Assembly (NCBI RefSeq): GCF_009495745.1
Contig: NZ_WIDQ01000017.1
Coordinates: forward strand, 31,774 to 95,773
Source: Niveispirillum sp. SYP-B3756
GTDB taxonomy: Bacteria > Pseudomonadota > Alphaproteobacteria > Azospirillales > Azospirillaceae
Reading direction: 5' to 3'
DNA: 64,000 nt
Shown here one piece after another: positions 27,136-36,384 of the stretch (positions are counted from its first letter, which is position 1; every line of letters begins with the position of its first letter). A program made the translations under genes and the position numbers. The notes under the pieces are model-generated. The model did no database searches. It was not told the DNA's origin and saw nothing but the letters and a program-made list of their open reading frames with translations.

Positions 27136-29900
27136 TGCCCCAGCCTTTCCAGGATCGCCGGCACATGCACCTGATCAGCCTTGTAATTGCCGGTCATGGC
27201 ATACATCACGAAATTGATGCCGGTACGGATGGCCATTTCCCGCTGCCGTTCGGACCCCGATGCCATGGCGTTCAGCGGTCGCCCGGCTTCATCCACCGCC
27301 CAGGCCGACGCCCAGTCATTGGCCCCGATGATGATGCCGGAAACCCCGTCATTCATCTGGTCTTCCTGCGCCTCCGCCCAGAGTTCCCCACCGGCATAGC
27401 GGCCCGGAAAATCATTCAGCAGATAGAAGGCGCGGGTCAAAACATGCTCCGGCCCCACCGGGGCCAGTGGCGGTATATCCAGCCCCTTCAGCAGCGCTTC
27501 CAGCGCCGTACCACCGGGGCCGGTGCCATTGCTACCGTTGCCGGCGCGGGTATCCACCAGCACCATGCCGCCCTGGCGCATATAGCGGTTCAGCTTTTCC
27601 CGCACATGGTCGGACAGGCTGGTCTGCCCGTCGGTCAACGGCCAATAGATCAGGGTGTAGAAGGCCAGCTCATCCGTTTCCAGGTCGAGCGGCATGGCCC
27701 CCGCCACCTCAATCGCGGTGCGCTCATCCAGGGCGCGGCCCAGCCCTTCCAGCCCGGCCCGGCTGGTATTATCCACCAGATTGTCACCGGTGTGGACATA
27801 GGCCAGCCAATTGGCATTGGCCGCCTGCACCGCCTTTTCATCCGGCGGGCTGGCGGGCTGGGCGGATGGCTGGGCATCCGCCGGCGGCACCGGCAGGGCC
27901 AGCGACACGCCCAGCAGCAGCAGGGCCAGCGGGGCCACCCGGCGCAGGCCGGACGCACGCGGCAACAGCCCGCGCAACCACAGGCCGGCCAGCAGGTCGA
28001 TCAGGCCCAGGATCAGCGCCAGGGTCAGCAGGGTCGGCATCAAATCTCTCTCACCCCCGCCCGCGTAGAGCGTGCGCGGCAGCCCCGCCAGCAACGGGTC
28101 GATGGCGGTCAGCGCGGGCACGGCGGGCGACAGGTTCAGCACCTGCCTTGTATCGGCGGTGCCATAAAAACCGGGCGGATGCGACGGGCCGGGCAGCCCG
28201 CCCGCCGGGGCCGCCGCCAGCGCCTTGGCGGCAATGGGGAAAGCGGTGGCGGGCGGCGGGGTCAGATGGCCGAAACCATCCAGAATTTGTTGCGGCGGCA
28301 AGGTGCCCACCTGTTCGCCGCCGGCCACCCCGGCGGACAGCGCCACCAGCCGGCGCAGCATATCGACATAAAGACCGGACAGCGCCAGATTGGACCATTC
28401 CGGCCCGGCACTGGTATGCACCAGCACCAGCGCGCCCCGGCCCTTGCGTTCCCCTGTCACCAGCGGCGTGCCATCGGCCAGCCGGGCCCAGGTGCGCCCG
28501 GCCAGATCGACCGAGGGTTCAGCCAGAACCTGCCGCTTCACCGTCACATCATCGGGCACGGGCAGGCCGGCAAAGGGGCTGTCTTCGGCAAAGGGGGCCA
28601 GCCGCGCCGGCTCCTCCCACGACAAAGCCCCGCCCAGCGCGCGGTCACCGGCGCGCAGGAAAACGGGCACCAGCCGGTCGGCATTCTGGGCCAGACGCGG
28701 GCCGGCAAAGCGCAGCAATACGCCGCCCTGTTGCATCCAGGCCTCCAGCCGGGCCGATTCGGATTCCGACAGGTTGCCGACATCGGCCAGGATCAGCACC
28801 GCCAGATCGCGGTCCAGCAGCTTGGCAATATCGCCGCGCCGCACCTCGGCAAAGGGCGACAGCGCCTTGTCCAGATAATAGAGATCAGACAGCAGCGGCG
28901 TTTCCCCCGCCGCATTGCCGGACACCAGCCCCACCGGGCGGCGGCGCCAGCGTTCATCCAGCAGCACCACGGCCCCCGCCGTTTCCTGGCCTTCCAGGCG
29001 CAGGCTGGAAAGCTGGTTGCGCAGTTCGGTGGGCAGGTCCAGCTTCACCTGCTTGCGCTGTTCGCCGGCGGCAAACAGGATATCCACGCTGTTGAGCAGC
29101 CGCCCATCCTCGCCCAGCGCGCGCAGCAAAACCGGCTGCGGCAGGTCCGCCTGGGAGCGTTCAACCGTCACCACCAGCCCGGTGCCATCATCCTGCGGCG
29201 GGCGCAGCAGCAGGGCCGGGCGTTCGGCCCCATCCGCCAGCACCGCCATGCTGCCAAACTGGCGTAGCCGAGCCAGCAGCCCCGCCGTGGCCGCATCATT
29301 GCCCGATGCGACAATGCCATCGCTGAGATAGGCGATATAGGGCGAACCATCGGGGCGGAATGCATCCAGCGCCTTGGTGGCGGCCGCGCGGTCGGTGGCC
29401 CAGGGGCTGGGCCGCAGCGACTGGGCCAGCGCGCGCGCATCGCCCACCGCCAGCGGCCCGCGCAGGACGGGCGCATCGCCATTGGCGGCTTGGGCGGTCG
29501 TCAGGATCGCCACGCTGCGGCCCTGGCGGTCGGCCTGGGCCAGCAACCGTTCCATGCCCTGCTGCCGCGCCGGCCAGTCGCGCGCTGCCGCCCAGCCATC
29601 ATCCACCACCAGCAATAGTGGCCCGCCGCCCGGCAGGTCGGCGGCGGGGTTCAGCAGCGGGCGGGCCAGCGCCAAAATCACCAGCGCCGCCAGCAGCAGC
29701 CGCAGGATCAACAGCCAGAGCGGCGTGCGCGATGGCGTCTCCTCCCGCGCGGACAGGTCCAGCAGCAGGCGCAGGGCCGGGAAGCTGACCGAACGCGGGT
29801 TGGGCGGGGTGACACGCAGCAGCCAGTACAGCAGCGGTAAGCCCGCCAGCAGAACCAGCAGCCAGGGGGCGGCAAAGGCGAGGGTTCCGAAACTCAGCAT
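27132..29900 (-). CDS. BatA/DUF4159-domain membrane protein
   Basis: 922 residues. The N-terminus is a BatA-type module with two membrane helices (WLLVLLAGLPLLYWLLRV and LLILRLLLAALVILALA) followed by a VWA-like domain whose MIDAS is degenerate (VVDDGWAA). A second helix pair lies near 640-700. The C-terminal 210 residues match DUF4159 (NWLAYVHTGDNLVDNTSR, YTLIYWPLTDGQTSLSD, MRQGGMVLVDTRAG). It lies 4 bases after the DUF58 gene and is coupled to the next gene. Confidence 0.8.
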   Translation of the reverse strand: MLSFGTLAFAAPWLLVLLAGLPLLYWLLRVTPPNPRSVSFPALRLLLDLSAREETPSRTPLWLLILRLLLAALVILALARPLLNPAADLPGGGPLLLVVDDGWAAARDWPARQQGMERLLAQADRQGRSVAILTTAQAANGDAPVLRGPLAVGDARALAQSLRPSPWATDRAAATKALDAFRPDGSPYIAYLSDGIVASGNDAATAGLLARLRQFGSMAVLADGAERPALLLRPPQDDGTGLVVTVERSQADLPQPVLLRALGEDGRLLNSVDILFAAGEQRKQVKLDLPTELRNQLSSLRLEGQETAGAVVLLDERWRRRPVGLVSGNAAGETPLLSDLYYLDKALSPFAEVRRGDIAKLLDRDLAVLILADVGNLSESESARLEAWMQQGGVLLRFAGPRLAQNADRLVPVFLRAGDRALGGALSWEEPARLAPFAEDSPFAGLPVPDDVTVKRQVLAEPSVDLAGRTWARLADGTPLVTGERKGRGALVLVHTSAGPEWSNLALSGLYVDMLRRLVALSAGVAGGEQVGTLPPQQILDGFGHLTPPPATAFPIAAKALAAAPAGGLPGPSHPPGFYGTADTRQVLNLSPAVPALTAIDPLLAGLPRTLYAGGGERDLMPTLLTLALILGLIDLLAGLWLRGLLPRASGLRRVAPLALLLLGVSLALPVPPADAQPSAQPASPPDEKAVQAANANWLAYVHTGDNLVDNTSRAGLEGLGRALDERTAIEVAGAMPLDLETDELAFYTLIYWPLTDGQTSLSDHVREKLNRYMRQGGMVLVDTRAGNGSNGTGPGGTALEALLKGLDIPPLAPVGPEHVLTRAFYLLNDFPGRYAGGELWAEAQEDQMNDGVSGIIIGANDWASAWAVDEAGRPLNAMASGSERQREMAIRTGINFVMYAMTGNYKADQVHVPAILERLGQ

Positions 29901-29904
29901 CGCA

Positions 29905-30819
29905 TCAATCCAGCCCCGTCGCCGCCGACAGCGACGACCAGAGCGACAACAGGGCCGTCTGCGGCGGCTTGTCGGTACGGTGCAGGGTCAGCGTCCAGCC
30001 GGCGGCCCGCGCAATGGCGGCCAGTCCGTCGCGCTGGGCCGCCAGCTTTTCCCGATAGGCTTTGCGCACCGCCTGCACATTGGGCACCAGCAGGCGGCCT
30101 TCGCCTTCCAGGCCGCGGAATTCCACCCGCCCGTCAAAAGGCAGGGTTTCTTCCGCCGGGTCCAGCACCTGCACCAGATGGCCACGCACACCCCGCCCGG
30201 CCAGCCGCGACACAGAGGCGCGCACCTGTTCCAGCGGGGACAAGAGATCGCCAATCAGCACGGCCCGGGCATGGCGCGGCAAAGGTTCATCGGGCGGCAG
30301 GCCACTGCCCTGGTGGTATGCGCTCTGCCCCGTCAGCCACAGGGCCAGCCGGGGCATGATGCTGCGCGCGGCAGAGGCCGGCACATCGCTGCCGGCCAGC
30401 GCCACCCGTTCCCCGCCGCGCACCAGCAGCACCGACAGGGCCAAGGCCAGCAGGTCGGCCCGTTCCCGCTTGGTGGGCAGCGCTTTACTGGAACGCCAAT
30501 GCATGGACGGGCTGTCATCGCGCCACAGCCAGACGGTCTGCGCCGCCTCCCACTCATTCTCCCGCACGAAAATATGGGCGGTCTTGGCAGATTGCCGCCA
30601 ATCCACCCGTGTCAGCGCGTCACCGGGCTGATAGCGGCGGAACTGCCAGAAGGTCTCGCCCGTACCCACCCGGCGGCGGCCATGCGCCCCCTGGGCCACG
30701 CTGGCCGCCACCCGTTCGGCAGCCAGCAGCAGCGGCGGCAGGGCCAGCGCCAGATCCTCGGCCCGGTGTTGCGCGCGCAGCGCCTGGGCGCCGAGATCAT
30801 AGGGCAGGCGGGGGGCCAT
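29905..30819 (-). CDS. DUF58-domain protein
   Basis: 304 residues from the ATG at 30819 (an in-frame TTG two codons earlier is possible). The DUF58 signature YQPGDALTRVDWRQSAKT is near residue 65, and a VWA-like second half follows. DUF58 proteins accompany MoxR ATPases and are thought to be targets or adaptors of them. It starts 13 bases after the moxR stop. Confidence 0.85.
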   Translation of the reverse strand: MAPRLPYDLGAQALRAQHRAEDLALALPPLLLAAERVAASVAQGAHGRRRVGTGETFWQFRRYQPGDALTRVDWRQSAKTAHIFVRENEWEAAQTVWLWRDDSPSMHWRSSKALPTKRERADLLALALSVLLVRGGERVALAGSDVPASAARSIMPRLALWLTGQSAYHQGSGLPPDEPLPRHARAVLIGDLLSPLEQVRASVSRLAGRGVRGHLVQVLDPAEETLPFDGRVEFRGLEGEGRLLVPNVQAVRKAYREKLAAQRDGLAAIARAAGWTLTLHRTDKPPQTALLSLWSSLSAATGLD

Positions 30820-30832
30820 GGGCAAACCGCCG

Positions 30833-31849
30833 TCAGCGCAGCGGCGCGCAGAGCTGGTCGATCACATCGTCCAGCGTCACCCCGTCGGCGCGGGCGGAGA
30901 AATTCAGCGCCATGCGGTGGCGCAGCACCGGCCCCGCCAGTTCCACCACATCATCCAGCGAGGGCGTCAGCCGCCCATCCAGCAGGGCACGGGCGCGGGC
31001 CGCCAGCATCAGCGCCTGAGAGGCACGCGGGCCAGGCCCCCACGCCACATGCTGGCGCACGGCGGCCAGACTGCTGTCACCGGGACGGGCATTGCGCACC
31101 ATGTCCAGAATGCCATCGACCACGCTGTCCCCCACCGGGATGCGGCGGACCAGGGCCTGCGCGGCCATCAAATCCACCGGGGTCAGCACCGTGGGTGCCG
31201 TTGCGGCATCGGCGCCGGTGGTGGCGATCATCATGCGGCGTTCGGCATCACGGTCCGGGTAATCCACATCCACCTGAATCAGGAACCGGTCCAGCTGCGC
31301 CTCTGGCAGCGGGTATGTCCCTTCCTGTTCCAGCGGGTTCTGGGTGGCCAGCACATGGAAGGGGCGGGGCAGCGGGTGGTAATGCCCAGCGACGGAGACG
31401 CGCCCTTCCTGCATCGCCTGCAGCAGGGCCGACTGGGTGCGCGGGCTGGCGCGGTTGATTTCATCGGCCATCAGCAACTGGCTGAAGACCGGGCCGGGGA
31501 TGAAGCGGAAGGAACGCCGGCCATCCTGGCCTTCCTCCAGCACTTCGGAGCCCAGAATATCGGCCGGCATCAGGTCGGGCGTGCATTGGATGCGGCGTTC
31601 ATCCAGCCCCATCACCGTGCCTAGCGTTTCCACCAGCCGCGTCTTGGCCAGCCCCGGCACGCCGATCAGCAGCAGATGCCCACCAGCCAGCAGCGTGACC
31701 AATGACAGGTCGATCGCCTGCTGCTGACCATAGATCACCCGGCCGATGGCGTCGCGCGCCGCCGCCAGCTTCACGCCCAGCGCCTCCACCTCCCGCAGCA
31801 GGGCCTGGGGGTCGGTCGAACGGCTGAAATCCAGGGTGTCTACCATCAT
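30833..31849 (-). CDS. moxR: MoxR-family AAA+ ATPase
   Basis: 338 residues. Walker A GVPGLAKT at 63-70, Walker B LLMADEINRASPRTQSALL, sensor ATQNPLEQEGTYPLPEAQLD. MoxR ATPases act as chaperones for assembling protein complexes, here probably with the downstream DUF58, BatA/DUF4159 and VWA-like products. It is the first gene of the four-gene operon; the 149 bases to the divergent DUF1285 gene must hold both promoters. Confidence 0.92.
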   Translation of the reverse strand: MMVDTLDFSRSTDPQALLREVEALGVKLAAARDAIGRVIYGQQQAIDLSLVTLLAGGHLLLIGVPGLAKTRLVETLGTVMGLDERRIQCTPDLMPADILGSEVLEEGQDGRRSFRFIPGPVFSQLLMADEINRASPRTQSALLQAMQEGRVSVAGHYHPLPRPFHVLATQNPLEQEGTYPLPEAQLDRFLIQVDVDYPDRDAERRMMIATTGADAATAPTVLTPVDLMAAQALVRRIPVGDSVVDGILDMVRNARPGDSSLAAVRQHVAWGPGPRASQALMLAARARALLDGRLTPSLDDVVELAGPVLRHRMALNFSARADGVTLDDVIDQLCAPLR

Positions 31850-31998
31850 CTTCCCTTGAAACCGGAAATGGGGCGGCAGGCCGGCGGCCCTTTATCCACT
31901 TAAGTGCAGTGGGTACCAGAACCAAGCCGTCACGACTATGTTATCAATAGGGCAGTGCAGTCGCCTGCCCATCCTCTACCACATGGTTTGATGCCGCC

Positions 31999-32586
31999 AT
32001 GCCGGAAAGCAAGCAGAATAAGGCCCCCGTCTCCCTTTCCGCCGATCAGGCCGCCGGCCTGCTGGCCGGTGCCCGCAAGGGGCCAAGCGCGGAAGATGAG
32101 GCCTATGATATCCGCATCGCCCGCGACGGTACCTGGTACTATCACGGCAGCCCCATCGGCCGCCCAGCGATGGTGAAACTGTTTTCCACCGTGCTGCGCC
32201 GGGATGAGGCGGGTGATTTCTGGCTGATCACCCCGGCCGAACGCGGGCGCATTGTGGTGGAGGATGCGCCCTTTGTCGCAGTGGCAGTGGAAGCGACCGG
32301 TCAGGGCCGTGATCAGTCCCTGGTTTTCCGCACCAATCTGGATGAACAGGTGACTGCCGGAAAGGATCATCCCATCCGGGTATCAACGGACCCCGCGACA
32401 GGGGAGCCGAACCCCTATATCCTGATCCGTGGGCCGCAGGCGACCCCGTTGGAAGCACGCATCAACCGTGCGGTTTTCTACGAGCTGGTCGAACGGGCCG
32501 AAACGGTTGAGACGGAGCGCGGGGTCGAGATCGGGTTATGGAGCGAGGGGGAATTTTTTCCACTGGGGCCGATGCCGGAAGGCTGA
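31999..32586 (+). CDS. DUF1285-family protein
   Basis: 195 residues. Matches the DUF1285 pattern: YDIRIARDGTWYYHGSPIGR, LVKLFSTVL-like helix, LVFRTNLDEQVTAG, YILIRGPQATPLEARINRAV. The family pairs with a CoA-pyrophosphatase-type Nudix gene in alphaproteobacteria, as here, where the two genes overlap. Function unknown. Confidence 0.82.
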   Translation: MPESKQNKAPVSLSADQAAGLLAGARKGPSAEDEAYDIRIARDGTWYYHGSPIGRPAMVKLFSTVLRRDEAGDFWLITPAERGRIVVEDAPFVAVAVEATGQGRDQSLVFRTNLDEQVTAGKDHPIRVSTDPATGEPNPYILIRGPQATPLEARINRAVFYELVERAETVETERGVEIGLWSEGEFFPLGPMPEG

Positions 32587-33206
32587 GTATCGGCGAAAAT
32601 GATATCCGCTCGGTTTTTCAGCGCCGTCGGCACCAGCCCTCGCGCCTGATTGATGTGCGCGGCGATGGGGATGGCAATCCCGACCTGTTGATTCCGGGGG
32701 AACTGCGCGAAGCCGCCGTGCTGGTGCCGCTGGTCGACCGGCCGGAAGGTTTTACCATCCTGTTCACCCAGCGCACCGCCCATCTGGCCAGCCATGCCGG
32801 CCAGATCAGCTTTCCCGGCGGCGGGGTGGAGCCGGAGGATGAAGATCCCCAGGCCACCGCCCTGCGGGAGACGGAGGAGGAGGTGGGCCTGCCCCGCCAC
32901 CATATTGAGCTGCTGGGCAATCTGGACACCTATATCACCCGCACCGGCTATCGCGTGGTGCCGGTGGTGGGGCTGGTGCGTCCCCCCTTCATCCTGAACC
33001 CCGATCCCTATGAGGTGGATACGGTGTTCGAGGTGCCGCTTTCCTTCATCCTGAACCCCGCCAACCGCAAACGGGAAGGCCGCGAATTCAAAGGGGCCAT
33101 CCGGCATTTCTGGGCCTTCCCCTATGGTGATCGCTATATCTGGGGTGCCACGGCGGGAATGCTGGTGAATCTGTGCGAGGTGCTGGCCGAGGTGATGGAG
33201 GGGTAA
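32538..33206 (+). CDS. CoA pyrophosphatase-type Nudix hydrolase
   Basis: 222 residues. A complete Nudix box starts at GGGVEPEDEDPQATALRETE, preceded by the NuCoA-type segment LFTQRTAHLASHAGQISFPG, which marks CoA diphosphatases (YeaB/NudL-like). It overlaps the DUF1285 gene by 49 bases in another frame; the first 15 codons are therefore double-coding, and a later non-ATG start cannot be excluded. In related genomes a CCA-adding enzyme gene often follows; here it does not. Confidence 0.87.
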   Translation: MERGGIFSTGADAGRLSIGENDIRSVFQRRRHQPSRLIDVRGDGDGNPDLLIPGELREAAVLVPLVDRPEGFTILFTQRTAHLASHAGQISFPGGGVEPEDEDPQATALRETEEEVGLPRHHIELLGNLDTYITRTGYRVVPVVGLVRPPFILNPDPYEVDTVFEVPLSFILNPANRKREGREFKGAIRHFWAFPYGDRYIWGATAGMLVNLCEVLAEVMEG

Positions 33207-33283
33207 CCGGGTTGGTGACGGGAAACCTCCCCCTACCCCCAAAATCCATTGCGACCCGTTCGCAAGAATGGGACAAGAAGGGC

Positions 33284-34981
33284 ATGAGCGACCATTCCAT
33301 GCCCCACCCCACCCCCGCCCGTCTGCCAATGCTGCGCCTGCCATCCGGCTGGGCCGTCACACTGAGCCTGATCGCCCTGCTGGTGGCGCTGCCGGTGTTG
33401 ATTGTCGGCAGCCGCATCTTCCTGCCCAGCAATGGCGTATGGGAACATCTGGCCGGCACAGTGCTGGGCACATATCTGGTCAACACGCTGACCCTGGCGC
33501 TGGGCACGGCCGGCGGGGTGCTGGTGATCGGGGTGGGCACGGCCTGGCTGGTCACCATGTGCCGTTTTCCCGGCCAGCGCTGGCTTGAATGGGCGCTGCT
33601 GCTACCCATGGCCATGCCGGCCTATGTGATGGCCTATGTCTATACCGATCTGCTGCAATTTATCGGCCCGGTGCAGACGGCCCTGCGCGACACGTTCGGC
33701 TGGACCCGGCACGATTACTGGTTCCCCAATATCCGCTCCCTGGGCGGGGCGGTGGCGGTGCTGTCCTTCGTGCTGTACCCCTATGTCTATCTGCTGGCCC
33801 GCGCCGCCTTTCTGGAACAGTCGGTCTGTGTGCTGGAGGTGGCGCGCACGCTGGGGGCGGGGCCGTGGCGCAGCTTTGCCCGCGTGGCGCTGCCGCTGGC
33901 CCGCCCCGCCATCGCTGCTGGCCTTGCTTTGTCGATGATGGAAGTACTGGCCGATTTCGGCACCGTGCAATATTTCGCCGTCGATACCTTCACCACCGGC
34001 ATCTATCGCACCTGGTTCGCCCTGGGGGAGCCGGTGGCCGCCGCGCAATTGGCCTCTGTGCTGATGCTGTTCGTCATGGCGCTGGTGGTGATGGAACGCT
34101 ACAGCCGGGGCCGGGCGCGTTATTTCCATTCGACCGGGCGATACCGCGCCCTGCCCAGTTACCGGCTGCGCGGCTTGCGCGGGGGCCTGGCGCTGCTGGC
34201 CTGCCTGTTGCCGCTGGCGCTGGGTTTCATCATTCCGCTGGGTGTGCTGGCCCGGATGGCGGTGGCGGAGGGGGATTCCCTGTTCGGCCCCACCTTCATG
34301 AAACTGGCCGGCAATTCCTTTACGCTGGCCGGTATCACCGCCCTGCTGGCCGTGGGGCTGGCCAGCCTGATGGCCTATGGGCTGCGGCTGCAGCCCACGC
34401 CCTGGCTGAAGGGGGCGGCACGGGTGGCCGCCATGGGCTATGCCGTACCCGGATCGGTGATTGCCGTCGGCATCCTGATCCCGGCGGCACGGCTGGATAA
34501 TGCCCTGGATGGTTTCATGCGGGCGCAGTTCGGCCTGTCCACCGGGCTTCTGCTGTCCGGCACGGTGACGGCGCTGATCTATGCCTATCTGGTGCGCTTC
34601 CTGGCCGTGTCCTTCAACACGGTGGAAGCCAGCCTGGGCAAGATCCGCCCCAGCCTGGATCAGGCGGCCCGTGTGCTGGGCCGCACGCCGGGTGCCACGC
34701 TGGCCCGCGTGCATATGCCCATCATGAAGGGCAGCCTGCTGACGGCGGGGCTGCTGGTCTTTGTCGATGTGATGAAGGAATTGCCGGCCACCATGATCGT
34801 ACGGCCGTTCAATTTCGACACGCTGGCCGTGCGGGTCTATACGCTGGCCAGCGATGAGCGGCTGGGGGAGGCCAGCACCGCCGCCCTGATCATCGTGCTG
34901 GTGGGCATCATCCCGGTGGTGCTGCTGTCGCGCGCCATCACCAAAAGCCGGCCGGGTTCCAGCAGCGAGCAGGGTTTATAG
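33284..34981 (+). CDS. fbpB: Iron(III)-type ABC transporter permease, fused double unit
   Basis: 565 residues from the ATG at 33284, chosen for the AAGAAGG ribosome site. About 12 membrane segments in two homologous halves, each with an EAA-type loop (EVARTLGAGPWRSFARVALP near 190 and DQAARVLGRTPGATLARVHM near 465). This double-length layout is that of FbpB/SfuB iron permeases. No binding protein or ATPase gene adjoins it, so its partners are encoded elsewhere. Confidence 0.82.
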   Translation: MSDHSMPHPTPARLPMLRLPSGWAVTLSLIALLVALPVLIVGSRIFLPSNGVWEHLAGTVLGTYLVNTLTLALGTAGGVLVIGVGTAWLVTMCRFPGQRWLEWALLLPMAMPAYVMAYVYTDLLQFIGPVQTALRDTFGWTRHDYWFPNIRSLGGAVAVLSFVLYPYVYLLARAAFLEQSVCVLEVARTLGAGPWRSFARVALPLARPAIAAGLALSMMEVLADFGTVQYFAVDTFTTGIYRTWFALGEPVAAAQLASVLMLFVMALVVMERYSRGRARYFHSTGRYRALPSYRLRGLRGGLALLACLLPLALGFIIPLGVLARMAVAEGDSLFGPTFMKLAGNSFTLAGITALLAVGLASLMAYGLRLQPTPWLKGAARVAAMGYAVPGSVIAVGILIPAARLDNALDGFMRAQFGLSTGLLLSGTVTALIYAYLVRFLAVSFNTVEASLGKIRPSLDQAARVLGRTPGATLARVHMPIMKGSLLTAGLLVFVDVMKELPATMIVRPFNFDTLAVRVYTLASDERLGEASTAALIIVLVGIIPVVLLSRAITKSRPGSSSEQGL

Positions 34982-35042
34982 CAAGGGTCATGGGCAATGA
35001 CCGATGGAGGCAGCCCCGCCCCGCGTGCTAGAGCTGTCTTCG

Positions 35043-35103
35043 GTCTGCCTGCGAGCGGATTCACGCCAGGAGGTGATTTCACCTTTTGGCGATCCGCCCT
35101 GGA
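35043..35103 (+). repeat. 61-base dispersed hairpin element (family C)
   Basis: Starts GTCTGCC and ends CTGGA; the hairpin centres on AGGTGATTTCACCT flanked by CGCCA/TGGCG. The reverse complement of 53394-53454 matches it at 55 of 61 positions. Both copies sit in the leader of a downstream gene on the same strand (this one 30 bases before the pseudouridine synthase). Confidence 0.8.
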
Positions 35104-35133
35104 CGAAAATGCTCCCCCTGCCAACCCCGCCGG

Positions 35134-36024
35134 ATGATGATGACCGAGGAAGAATTGCTGGCCCGCCTGCTCTACCGCGACGGGTTGATGCTGGTGCTGG
35201 ACAAGCCCGCCGGCATTCCCGTCCATGCCGGGCCAGGGGGTGGGGATAATCTGGAAAGCCATTTCGATGGCCTGCGCTTCGGCTTTCCCAACCCGCCTTC
35301 CCTGGCCCACCGGCTGGACCGGGATACCGCCGGCTGTCTGGTGCTGGGCCGCCACCCCAAGGCGCTGCGCCGGCTGGGTATCCTGTTCCAGGAAGGGCGG
35401 GTGGCCAAGACCTATTGGGCGGTGGTGGCCGGCCAGCCGGCGGATAATAGCGGCAAGATTGATCTGCCCCTGCACAAGATCAGCGATGCCAGGCGTGGTT
35501 GGCGCATGGTGGTCGACCGCGACAACGGCCAGCCCAGCGTCACCCTCTGGCGGGTGCGCGGGCGCGGCGAATTGCCGGGGATCGGCCCCATCGCCTGGCT
35601 GGAACTGAACCCGAAGACCGGCCGCACGCACCAGATCCGCGTGCATACCCAGTCGCTGGGTTGCCCGGTGCTGGGTGACCCGATCTATGGCGGGCAGCCC
35701 GACGGGACGGGCTTGCCGTTGCACCTATTGTCACGCGCCATCACCGTGCCCATCCAGGCCACCAAAGACCCGGTGACAGTGACGGCCCCGGTCCCACCGC
35801 ATATGCGCGCCGCCCTGCTGGCCTGCGGCTGGGGCGATGAAGACCCAAGCACACTGAACCCGCCACCCCCGCCCCGACCGGAACCAGTCAGTCCCGTAGC
35901 AGGGGCTGCGTCACCAGCCGGCGCACCGCAATCCGCCCGGCCTGCTGCTGGCCCTCCAGCCAGATCCGGAAAGCCTGGAAATGCGCCGTCCCGTGGTGGT
36001 GGGCGAAGGCGCCCTCACCCCTGA
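35134..36024 (+). CDS. RluA-family pseudouridine synthase
   Basis: 296 residues from the first of three consecutive ATGs. Catalytic aspartate in AHRLDRDTAGCLVLGR, the conserved GRVAKTYWAVVAG and LNPKTGRTHQIRVH. No S4 domain, so RluA-like rather than RluC/D. The last 60 residues are a Pro/Ala/Arg-rich tail that runs 137 bases into the oppositely oriented gene 35888-36214. Target uridine (23S rRNA or tRNA) not assignable. Confidence 0.85.
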   Translation: MMMTEEELLARLLYRDGLMLVLDKPAGIPVHAGPGGGDNLESHFDGLRFGFPNPPSLAHRLDRDTAGCLVLGRHPKALRRLGILFQEGRVAKTYWAVVAGQPADNSGKIDLPLHKISDARRGWRMVVDRDNGQPSVTLWRVRGRGELPGIGPIAWLELNPKTGRTHQIRVHTQSLGCPVLGDPIYGGQPDGTGLPLHLLSRAITVPIQATKDPVTVTAPVPPHMRAALLACGWGDEDPSTLNPPPPPRPEPVSPVAGAASPAGAPQSARPAAGPPARSGKPGNAPSRGGGRRRPHP

Positions 36025-36214
36025 ATTCCTCCCACAGATAGAACACGGCCTGGTCATCTGGTCCCGCTTCCTCTTCCGGGCTGCGGGCCAGGCCGAAGGT
36101 GATGTTCTGCGGTTCCTGGCGGCTGCCCGCGACATTGGCGGAGACCCGTTCCAGGAATTCCGCCACCAGATCGGGCGCCACGGCCAGCCGTACCAGCCTG
36201 CCTTCGAAAGCCAT
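35888..36214 (-). CDS. Antibiotic biosynthesis monooxygenase (ABM) domain protein
   Basis: 108 residues, the usual length of a single ABM/YgiN ferredoxin-like domain: RLVRLAVAPDLVAEFLERV, AVFYLWEEFRGEGAFAHHHG, HFQAFRIWLEG. These dimeric enzymes act as cofactor-free monooxygenases or haem-degrading proteins. Converges on and overlaps the pseudouridine synthase gene. Confidence 0.8.
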   Translation of the reverse strand: MAFEGRLVRLAVAPDLVAEFLERVSANVAGSRQEPQNITFGLARSPEEEAGPDDQAVFYLWEEFRGEGAFAHHHGTAHFQAFRIWLEGQQQAGRIAVRRLVTQPLLRD

Positions 36215-36384
36215 CCTGCCATCCCTTCCATATCCACAACGGAAATTCCAGCCAGCATAAGCTCAGGACAGCCTCGAAGCCAATTTTCATGGTTGCATCG
36301 TCAACCTGAACACTTATTCACCTTCCATCTTCACGCCTTCGCCCGTACCCTGGCGGGCAATCAGGAAAGCCATGGGGGGATGCG

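Noticed and set aside
27135..29267. Long plus-strand ORF of about 710 codons opposite the DUF4159 gene
   Set aside because: High-G+C antisense shadow: Gln/His/Arg-rich translation with no domain, fully overlapping a gene with clear domain matches. Similar long shadows opposite hppD, ftsK and aceA were dropped for the same reason.
31892..31900. TTATCCACT as a DnaA box upstream of moxR
   Set aside because: Single site with one mismatch and no accompanying boxes, GANTC cluster or AT-rich stretch.
33173..33283. N-terminal extension of the ABC permease to the upstream in-frame start
   Set aside because: The extra 37 residues overlap the Nudix gene, are hydrophilic without pattern, and a good ribosome site precedes the ATG at 33284.
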